Notes under the pieces: generated by a model | Told to the model about the DNA's origin: nothing | What the model saw: only the letters and a program-made list of their open reading frames with translations | Databases searched by the model: none | Shown here: positions 56,275 through 64,000 of the stretch, in pieces | Numbering within the stretch: the first letter of the stretch is position 1 | Layout of the letters: each line of letters opens with the position of its first letter | Origin: Nocardia thailandica NBRC 100428 | Lineage (GTDB): Bacteria; Actinomycetota; Actinomycetes; Mycobacteriales; Mycobacteriaceae | Assembly: GCF_000308795.1 (NCBI RefSeq) | Contig: NZ_BAGK01000038.1 | Location: 24,190-88,189, forward strand | DNA: 64,000 bases | Reading direction: 5' to 3' | Program-made: the position numbers and the translations under genes

Positions 56275-59200
56275 CGGAGGGGGTGCGCACGGGCGAGGCC
56301 GAGGGGCCGAACCGCCGGCCGGGCGCCGACCCCGCCGCCGGCATCCCGCCGGTCGTGCCGCTGGTCGGCGACGCCGGACCGTCCCACGCCCGCCCCGACG
56401 CGCACCGCCCGGCCGCGGGCGAGGCCCGGCCCGCGTCCGACCGGCGCGACAGCGGCGCCGACCGCCCGGACGAGAACCCCACGGCGCGCGACCGCAACGA
56501 CGACCGCGCCCCCTGGCGGGACGAGAACGGCAACCTGCCGGTCTACGACGCCCACCTGCCCGGCGGCGAGGGCGTCGTCCACCGCCCCACCTCGACCTCG
56601 ATCGGCAACGACAACCGCACCCATCGCGTGCGCGAGAACCTGCGCAACGACGGCGCCCACGACGTGATCGTGCACGGCAGGCCGGACGGCGTGCCGTTCC
56701 CCGGTCGGAACACGCCCGTCCACGCCCAGGAGATCGTCGACGCGATCCGCAGCAACCCGAACTACCGCCCGGGACAGCCGATCCGGCTGGTCTCCTGCCA
56801 CGCGGGCGGGGTGAACGGCTGGGCGCAGTACCTCGCCGACCACCTCGGCGTCGACGTCCACGCGCCGACCGACCAGGTCGGTGTGCGCAGGCAGCCCGGT
56901 TCGGATCCGGTGATCGACAACGGCGGCCGCTGGCGGACCTTCAGCCCGTCGACCGGCGACGGTACCGACGGCGCCCGGCCGCGACCCGACGGCGCCGAGC
57001 CGAGGGAGCGCGCCTCGGTACCGGACCGGGACGGGGCGCCCCCGCGCGAGCCCGCCGACTGGATGGGCGACGACCCCGACGGACCCGACAGACCGCCCGC
57101 GTCCGACAGCCTGCGGCCGCCCGGCGACGCGACCGAGGTCCCCCGCCGGCCCTCGGTGGAAGGTCAGCGGCTCGGCGACATCGACATGAACGACCCGCGG
57201 GTCGAGCTGACCGGCGACAACCCGCCGCTGATCAAGTCCATCGACGGTGAGCCGGTCGCCGACTTCGCGCGCAGGCTCGGTGCCGAGCGGGCCGAGCTGT
57301 TCCTGCGCGCGGGCGAGGTCGATCCGCGCATCGTCGACAACGCCCAGCAGGCGAAGCAGGCGCACCGCGCGGCCGAAGCAGCGGTCGAGCACGCGAAGAA
57401 CGAGTTCAAGGCCGCGGACCCCGCCGACAAGCCGGCGGCGCTCGATCGCCTGAAGGAAGCGCAGGCGCGCGCGACGGAGGCCAAGCAGGCGGCGCAGGAC
57501 GCGCTGAGCGCGCAGCGGGACGCGGAGCGGAACCGGCTGCCCCGCGCCGCGATGGGCGAGATGATCGCGGTGACCGTCGACCGGCTGACGGGCCGGGTGT
57601 ACGAGGCCGCCAACGGCAGGCCCGACAGCGTCATCCCGCACGACCAGGTGCACCCGGTGCTGCGGGACCGGGCCGCGGCCGTCGCGGAGAACGGTCCCTA
57701 CAAGCACACCGACGAGGGCGACGACGTCGCGGCCACGCACCCGACACCGCACCCGGACCAGCCGCTCGGCCACGCCGAGATCCGCACGACGAACATGGCG
57801 CTGCACGACCGCGCGGCCATGGGCCATCCCCACGACGAGAACTCGCTCGGCTCGCTCACCAACTCGCCGTACCAGCCGCGCGGCGGCAACCGGGGAGACG
57901 CGCCCTACTGCGCGAACTGCACCGCGATGCTGAAGGGCACCGAGAGTGCCACCGGCACCCACTCCGGCTACCCGCCCACCGACAGCACGCTCACCCCGCC
58001 TGCCCGGCCCGCCGACATCGACCTGCTGGGCGACGGCGACGGCGCACCGCAGCCACATCCGGCAGGTCATCAGGACGTGCCGCCCGGCATGGTCCGCGGC
58101 GACGACGGACTGCTGCGCAGGCCGACCGATCGTCTCGACAGCTACCGCGACCCCGACGGCACCTGGCATCACGTCGACGACGCGCCCAACACCTCCCGCG
58201 ACCGGCGGTTCCAGCTGCACGGCCCCGACGGTCTCTTCGCCGAGGACCATCTGACCAAGCGCGACTACGACTTCCGCGTGCAGAAGGGCGACTCGGACAC
58301 CTACGAGGTGCGCGACAAGGACCTGGCCGATCAGCTGGAAGCGGCCTCGGACCTGCGCAAGGACCTGCAGGTGCGCCGGGACCAGGTCGGCGTCGACCTG
58401 CACCGGCTCATGGCCGAGTTCGACGTCGAGAAGGCCAGCGACCTCGCCGGTGGCAAGCTGTCCAAGGCGGTCGACAAGCTGCGGCGGGCGATCGACACCG
58501 ACCCGGGGCTCTCCGACTCGGAGCGCGCGCACCGCCACGAACAGCTGAACGACCTCAACCAGACCGCCCGCAAGTACAACCGCCTCGGCACCGAGATGGT
58601 CGAGGCGTCGAAGAACCTCGGCGAGCTGGCGGGCAGGGCGTACGCGGGCGATCCCGTGCTCCATCCCGGCGCGGTCCAGCTGTCCCCGTTCCGGGACGCC
58701 TTCGACGGCGCGCACGTCGTCGACATCGCCTCGTTCGTGCCGAGGAACTCCGCAGGCGAGGGGCCGACGCTGCTCGTCGTCGAGGCGAAGGGTGTCGGGT
58801 CCGGCCTCGGCGGCTCGAAGGTCGCCCGCGCGGAACAGGGTTCACCCGAGTACCTGCGCGAGGTGCTGTCCAAGGACCAGAACCTGCAGCGCATCCTGCA
58901 CGAGACGCCCGAGGACATGCGCGCGCGGGGGATCGACCCCGACAGCCCCGAGGGCCGCGCGCTGCGCCGGGCGGTCGAGCAGCTGCGCGAGGCGCGCGAC
59001 AACGGCACGCTGAAGGTCGAGTACCGGCTCGTGCACGCCTCACGGGACGGCGTCGTCACCGTCACCGACCTGATCCTGCACCGCGACGGCGTCGACGTCC
59101 TCGCCGACGTCCCCCTGCCGCCGCCTCCCGACACCCCCGGCCACGGCGCGGACCCCGACCCGGGCGGTCCCGACGGGGACGCACCCGACGGTTCGCCGAT

Positions 59201-59697
59201 CCAGTCCGGCGGCGCGATCCGGCCCCGCGACCTGTTCGACATGCCCGCGCAGGACGCGTGGGCGAACGAGGCCTACGACCACTTCCGCGCCACCGACGCC
59301 GAAGTCCGCGCGATCGAGGCCGGGCTGGCCGACGTCGACCGGGGCGACGGGCGGCGCGGTTTCGACGCGGCCGAGATCGAACAGGTCAAGAACCACCTGT
59401 TCCGGGAGGAGCACCCGCTCGGCGTCTTCGACGAGGACGGCAACCAGGTCGGCACCGAGAACCGGCGCTACGACGCCGACGCCGACATCGCCGAGGCGTG
59501 GATGCGGATGGCCGCGGGGCGGCCGCTGCCGGAGGATATCGTCCTGCTCGAACACGAGCTCGCCGAGGCGCAGTACTACCGTGACCACCCCGGTGCCTCG
59601 TACCGTGAGGCGCACCTCTCCGCCAACGAGAGGTTCGACTGGGAGTCGCGGATACCGGCCCGCACCGGCGAGAACCTGAACGATTGGAGGTCGGCCT
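56028..59697 (+). pseudogene. C-terminal part of the polymorphic toxin in the shifted frame (deaminase + nuclease-like)
   Basis: Continuation of the preceding toxin in the frame set by codons at 56028. Domains in order: a caspase-like His/Cys pair (HG with His codon 56673, SCHAGG with Cys codon 56796); a coiled coil (about 57330-57530); a YwqJ-type cytidine-deaminase-like domain (IAVTVDRLTGRVYEAANG, HAE at 57771, CANC at 57909). Then a PD-(D/E)xK-like domain (VVEAKG, Glu 58782 and Lys 58788, with AEQGSPEYLREVL), and a final domain with HELAE (59553) ending near ERFDWESRIPARTGENLNDW. This frame shows no stop before the window end. I place its end at the next gene's start. It may be functional if the frameshift is a sequencing artefact. 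Confidence 0.65.
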
Positions 59698-59931
59698 TTG
59701 GCGATACTTCTGCTGTTCCGCAAGGAGTCGGAGACGGACACGGACGTGATCTACCGGTTCGGGGGAGCGGACCCCCCGTTCGCCCGGGCGCTGACGATCA
59801 GCAAAGCGGACTACGCGGTGACGGTCGAGGACGGGAGGATGGACCGGATGGCGATCTTCGTCGCCGGGACGGCGATCTCGCGGCATCGGCAGGACGGGAC
59901 CTGGATCGAGGCGGGCAACCACCAGGCGTGA
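59698..59931 (+). CDS. small protein downstream of polymorphic toxin
   Basis: 77-residue protein: MAILLLFRKESETDTDVIYR, FGGADPPFARALTISKADYA, MAIFVAGTAISRHRQDGTWI. It starts at TTG 59698 with a strong GGAGG 7 bp upstream, and its stop overlaps GTG 59928 of the next toxin (GTGA). This is the size and position of small proteins that follow type VII toxins in actinobacteria, possibly immunity or accessory. It lies in another frame inside a reading frame that is open from upstream, which is unusual. Confidence 0.7.
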   Translation: MAILLLFRKESETDTDVIYRFGGADPPFARALTISKADYAVTVEDGRMDRMAIFVAGTAISRHRQDGTWIEAGNHQA

Positions 59932-62900
59932 CCGACCGGCCCGTCCAGAGCGGCGGCCGGAACGACGCCGGGCAGGCGGGCGACGACGACGCGAGTCCCT
60001 CCGGCGAGGCCGATCGCGACCGGCCGGACACCACATCGCAGGACCAGCCGGCGAAACCGCCGCCGCCCCCGGCGCCCGCGCATCCGGAGTCCAACGATCC
60101 GGCCGACGCGCCGGTGACCACGGCGACCAAGGCGCTCACGGATCTGAGTCAGGGGCCCGCCGTGGTGGTCGGTCCCGACGGATTGATCACCCACGTCGAC
60201 GGGGTGCCCGTGCAGGAGCGCGCGGACGCGATCGCGCGTGATCGGGCCGATCAGTTCCGGCAGGCGGCCGCGGAGTTCGCGCAGCGGCCCGGGGAGAAGC
60301 CCGCGCAGACACAGAAGCGGGTGCTGGCGGCGCAGAAGGACGGCACCTACGTGTCGCCGAAGTCGCACGGCAAGGTCACCGCCGCCGTGGTCGACCAGCG
60401 GACCGGCATGGTCTACGAGGGCACCAACGGGACCCGCGACGACGTGATCCCCAAGGGCAGGCGGCATCCGGCGCTGGTGGCCAACGTCGACGCGATGCGC
60501 GCGGCGGGGCAGGCGCGGCCCGAGGGCGGCTACCCGGCGCTCGACCGGCACGGCAGACCCGAGACCGGCGCCGACGGCACGCCCAAGGGCACCCGCACCA
60601 CCCCGCATTTCGACAACCCGTGGGGCCACGCCGAGGTCAAGGCGCTCAACGAGGCGCTGTGGGCCCGTGACCGGGAGAACGCGGCGCGCGCGGCCCGTGG
60701 CGAGGAGCCCCTGCCCGCCGGGGCCGACGCGCTGCGGGAGATGTACGCCCAGACCTACAAGCCGTTCGAGGGCGACCGCCCGGAGGCGACGCCGTTCTGC
60801 GCGAACTGCCATCACACGATGGGCGACGCGGGCTGCCACGCGGGCCGCTACAGCGACTTCCCGCACCGCCCGGACAACCTCACCGGCGTCTACGACCCGG
60901 CCGCGGTCCCGCCGGCCGACGGCCGCCCCGGCGCCCCGGCGCCGCGCGACGACGGCGCCGCGCGAGCGCCCGACGACCCGGGCGTGGACAGGATGGGCGA
61001 CGACGAACCCGACGGCACGCGCCGCAGGCCCGAATTCGCCGAGCCGGAGCCGGAATCCGGCCGGCGGATCCGCGTCGAGTTCGGCGACGACGGGGAGATC
61101 GTCGCGCTGCACGTGCGTCTCGAGGACGGGCGGTGGCTGATGACGCGCCCGGACGAGGGCCCGGCGCATCCGCCCGCCCGCCAGGAGTCCGGGCCGGTCG
61201 ACAACCGGAATGTGCTGCGCAAGCTCGTCGATCAGCTCAACGCGGGCTACGAGGGCCTCAACCTGAAGTACCCGTCCGGCTCGGGCATCGACGGCCGCGG
61301 GCAGACGGCGTTGCGCGACGGCGTGACCGGCGGCGTGCATCTGGTCACCGATCCGCCCGCGCCCGCGCATCCCGCCCCGCCGCCGACGCCGGCGCCGGAC
61401 GGGCCGGTGATCGACGCCCCGCCGCCGGGGCCCGGCGATCCCGCGCTGAACGTCGCCCGCATCGGCAAAGAGGGCATGACCTTCTGGCAGAACCGCGAGC
61501 ACATCCCGCTCGTCGGCGGGGCCATGGGACGCGTCGAGACCGCGGCGGGCGAACACCATCCGGTCTACTACCCGGACGGGCGCGAGTACCGGCCCGAGAT
61601 CGAGGACGCCGACCCGCGGCTGTTGCGCGACAACATCGTCAGCGAGCTCGAGGCGGGCCGGATCGATCCGGACGAGGCGCGCGACATCCTCGAAGGACTG
61701 TTCCACCGCACCGAGGACCCCGAGCTGCGTCAGCAACTCGTCGACGATCTCGAGTTCCGGGGCCTGATCGACACCGACGAGGCCCGCGCGCTCGAGGACA
61801 CGCCCTTCGACCCGGACCACGGCGAGCCGGCGCCGGACGGTCCGCCGCCGGAGAACGAGTCGCTCACCGACATGGCGCGCCGGCTCGGCATCGACCTCGC
61901 CGACGAGAGCCCGCAGGCGCTGCGCCGGGCCATCGACGCCGAGGCCTACCGGGTGCTGCGCGAGGTCGGCGCGATCGAGGGCCTGGCCGACGCGACCCGG
62001 CGGGTCGACGAGGAACAACGGCGCCCCTACGGCCGCGTGAGCGAGGAGACACCCGCCGCGGCCCCCGACGAGCGCACCGTCCCCGCCGGGGAAACGCCGC
62101 GGCGGGAGCTCGATTCCGACACCCGGCGCGCGGACGACGACGACCTGCTCCTCGACGAGGACGACCACGCCGACGAGCCGGAGCCGCGGCGCCGCCACTG
62201 GGGCGACACCAGCGGCCCGCGTCCGGTGCCGTTCTCGCGGGAGGTCAGCTTCCTCGACAACAACCCGATCGGGCGGTTCCTGCGCGACCTCATCGTCGCC
62301 TTCGACGGCAGCACCGCCCTGCGCGACTACGAGCGGGTCGGCAACGGCGCCGACGCCCTGCCGGAGTGGGGCGACATCGCCGACACCGCCGAACTCGGCC
62401 GCGACCAGGGACCGCGCTCCTTCTTCGAGCACGCGCTGCGCCGCGACCAGCTGCGCGACGAACTGTCCAGCCGGGCGGCCATGTTCGGCGTCGACCTGGC
62501 CGACCTGACCGGACCGGACGCGGACCGGACCCTGGCCGCGCTGCGCGACGCGGCGGGGCAGCGGGCACGGAACCTGGCCGACTTCATCGCCGCCGCCGAG
62601 CCGATCCTGCGGGGGGACGAGGGCGCCCCGGTCGGCCGCACCTACGGCGATCAGGTCGCGCGCATCCCCGGCCCCGACGGCGGGCCGGACCGGTTGCTCG
62701 TCACCGACGGTCCGCTCGACCGCGAACAGGCGCTGGCCCGCGCGCTCGACGACCACGACGAGCTCGCCGACGGGCTGCGCGACGGATCGCTGCGCCTCGA
62801 CTTCCGCGCCACCCGCGCCGACGGCGCGGGCAACCTGCACCTCGACCCGGTCAGCACCCCCGAGGTGGAGCACGTCCGCCGCACGATCGACGGCGGCGAG

Positions 62901-64000
62901 CTGAAGGTGACCCTGCTGCGCGGCGAGGACGGGCAGTGGCATCCGGTCCAGGCCGAGCCCGAGAGCCCGCCGCCGCGCGACCGGGAACAGATGGTGCGCG
63001 ACATCCGCGACCTCGCCCGCGACCTGAACCTGCATCCGATGCAGCTGCACCCGGACCACATCGCCGCGACGATCCGCGACCTCGACCTCGACAACGCCGT
63101 GCGCGCCGCGCAGGTGGAGGCGCTGGCCGACTACGCGCGCAACATCTCCGACATCGAGACCTACCATCTCGTCGGGGACGCCCGCTCGCGGCTCGCGGAC
63201 CGCCTCGGCCTCACCGAGGCCGAGCTCACGCCGCGGAAGCTCGCCGAGGGGCTCGCCGACCGCAAACAGCGCAAGGCGTTGCGCACCCAGCAGTTCGAGG
63301 ACCTGCTCGACGGCCCGCGGCACGAACCGCGGAAGAACAAGGTCGAGGGCTACTCCCAGCAGTTGCGGGACAACGTCGACAAGGACGCCGTCCTCGCCGC
63401 GCAGGAGAAGCTGATCCGCGCGCTGGCGCCGAACGACCCGGAATCGCTGCGCCCCAAGCGTTCCTTCAAGGCCGAGCACGGCCGCAGGGAGTACCGGGCC
63501 GACACGACCGGCATCGACGCGAACGCGCTGCGCAAGCGGGTCATGCGCCTGCAGCGGCGCGGCCACAGCGACCTGGTGCTGCGGGCGCTCACCGACTACG
63601 CGGAGGCGCTGTGGGACATCGACCCCTACAAGAACGTCCCCAAGGGCGACCGCTCCGCCGACCCGCGCACCACCGGCGAGCCGCGCGTCTACGACCTCGA
63701 CGCCGTCCACGGCCTGCGCGACATCGTCGGCACCGCGACGCCGGGCGCCGACCCGATCGGCTTCGCCGCCCAGGTCGCCGACAGCGCCGCCCGCTCCTAC
63801 GGCCAGGGCGAGACCCCCGACCCCAACGGGCCGCGGCCGCAGGCCAACCGGGACTGGGCGCGCCTCATCGGCGTCGACCTGACCAACGCGAGCGACGAGA
63901 AGTTCCGCGAGATCTACGAGGCCTACCGCGACGGGAAGATCGAGAAGCACGAGGGACTGAAGCCCGGCGAGCTCGAAGCCGAGATCCACCGCATCCGCGA
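59928..64000 (+). CDS. polymorphic toxin-like protein with YwqJ-type deaminase (3'-partial)
   Basis: At least 1357 codons, open at the window end. A Pro/Asp-rich N-terminus (about 1-60) is followed by a deaminase-like domain (about 120-310): AAVVDQRTGMVYEGTNG, HAEVKALNEAL with His codon 60627, and CANC at 60798-60809. Next come further domains: RIRVEFGDDGEIVALHVRLE, helical MARRLGIDLADESPQALRRA, an acidic linker (DDDDLLLDEDDHADEPEP) and a long helical C-terminal region (for example DIETYHLVGDARSRLADRLG). GTG 59928 overlaps the 77-aa gene's stop. It lacks the CpnT-like N-terminus, so it may be a displaced toxin tip or the cytosolic part of a cassette array. Confidence 0.65.
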   Translation, partial: MTDRPVQSGGRNDAGQAGDDDASPSGEADRDRPDTTSQDQPAKPPPPPAPAHPESNDPADAPVTTATKALTDLSQGPAVVVGPDGLITHVDGVPVQERADAIARDRADQFRQAAAEFAQRPGEKPAQTQKRVLAAQKDGTYVSPKSHGKVTAAVVDQRTGMVYEGTNGTRDDVIPKGRRHPALVANVDAMRAAGQARPEGGYPALDRHGRPETGADGTPKGTRTTPHFDNPWGHAEVKALNEALWARDRENAARAARGEEPLPAGADALREMYAQTYKPFEGDRPEATPFCANCHHTMGDAGCHAGRYSDFPHRPDNLTGVYDPAAVPPADGRPGAPAPRDDGAARAPDDPGVDRMGDDEPDGTRRRPEFAEPEPESGRRIRVEFGDDGEIVALHVRLEDGRWLMTRPDEGPAHPPARQESGPVDNRNVLRKLVDQLNAGYEGLNLKYPSGSGIDGRGQTALRDGVTGGVHLVTDPPAPAHPAPPPTPAPDGPVIDAPPPGPGDPALNVARIGKEGMTFWQNREHIPLVGGAMGRVETAAGEHHPVYYPDGREYRPEIEDADPRLLRDNIVSELEAGRIDPDEARDILEGLFHRTEDPELRQQLVDDLEFRGLIDTDEARALEDTPFDPDHGEPAPDGPPPENESLTDMARRLGIDLADESPQALRRAIDAEAYRVLREVGAIEGLADATRRVDEEQRRPYGRVSEETPAAAPDERTVPAGETPRRELDSDTRRADDDDLLLDEDDHADEPEPRRRHWGDTSGPRPVPFSREVSFLDNNPIGRFLRDLIVAFDGSTALRDYERVGNGADALPEWGDIADTAELGRDQGPRSFFEHALRRDQLRDELSSRAAMFGVDLADLTGPDADRTLAALRDAAGQRARNLADFIAAAEPILRGDEGAPVGRTYGDQVARIPGPDGGPDRLLVTDGPLDREQALARALDDHDELADGLRDGSLRLDFRATRADGAGNLHLDPVSTPEVEHVRRTIDGGELKVTLLRGEDGQWHPVQAEPESPPPRDREQMVRDIRDLARDLNLHPMQLHPDHIAATIRDLDLDNAVRAAQVEALADYARNISDIETYHLVGDARSRLADRLGLTEAELTPRKLAEGLADRKQRKALRTQQFEDLLDGPRHEPRKNKVEGYSQQLRDNVDKDAVLAAQEKLIRALAPNDPESLRPKRSFKAEHGRREYRADTTGIDANALRKRVMRLQRRGHSDLVLRALTDYAEALWDIDPYKNVPKGDRSADPRTTGEPRVYDLDAVHGLRDIVGTATPGADPIGFAAQVADSAARSYGQGETPDPNGPRPQANRDWARLIGVDLTNASDEKFREIYEAYRDGKIEKHEGLKPGELEAEIHRIR

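Noticed and set aside
59811..63989. 1392-codon antisense open frame over the last toxin gene
   Set aside because: Same GC effect; the plus strand has HAE/CANC motifs, a ribosome site and start-stop coupling.

Overview
The window is high-GC actinobacterial DNA that reads as Nocardia, or a very close relative. Two things point there: a complete run of nocobactin-type (mycobactin-like) siderophore assembly genes, and several type VII (ESX) secretion cassettes with EspG, DUF3558-type and polymorphic-toxin genes. No rRNA, tRNA, CRISPR array, insertion sequence or integrase was recognised.

1-29.9 kb is an iron island. It starts with a pair of IrtAB-like ABC half-transporters (the first is cut by the window edge and carries a frameshift). 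A stand-alone FAD siderophore reductase follows, then lysine N6-hydroxylase (nbtG), an MbtK-like acyltransferase (nbtH) and the assembly line nbtA-nbtF: thioesterase, KS, AT-KR-ACP and three NRPS proteins. Downstream are a 7-TM protein, then an iron-box-controlled pair made of a siderophore-binding lipoprotein and a SagB-type flavin dehydrogenase, then a BacA/Rv1819c-like ABC transporter. The SagB-type enzyme is a good candidate for turning the oxazoline of the siderophore into an oxazole. IdeR/DtxR-like boxes lie in the divergent promoters and before nbtF. Salicylate synthase, salicyl-AMP ligase and an MbtH-like protein are not in the window.

30.5-44.2 kb carries the spc ribosomal-protein operon, split in two. 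rplN-rplX-rplE-rpsN ends in a strong terminator. rpsH-rplF-rplR-rpsE-rpmD-rplO, then secY-adk-map, restart about 6.5 kb later from a promoter whose core is identical to that of the first half. The insert between them holds a VapBC pair, three small secreted proteins, an ESX cassette (lipoprotein, two ESX-type proteins, EspG) and a DUF1275 membrane protein. After map come a MazEF-like pair and dtd.

45.4-64 kb is a second, larger ESX/polymorphic-toxin region. It contains a TPR-like protein, a large ESX substrate coupled to a second EspG, a WXG100-like protein, three small immunity/chaperone-like genes, a YbaB-like protein, a YwqK-like immunity candidate, and then giant multidomain toxins. The toxins have a CpnT-like N-terminus, a caspase-like His/Cys pair, YwqJ-type deaminase domains and a nuclease-like domain. 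Three transcription units here start with the same roughly 76-bp promoter element (49881, 51803, 53486), which looks like a shared regulon signature. The first toxin gene is frameshifted at about 56025. Its downstream frame then stays open to the window end, passing over a nested 77-codon gene.
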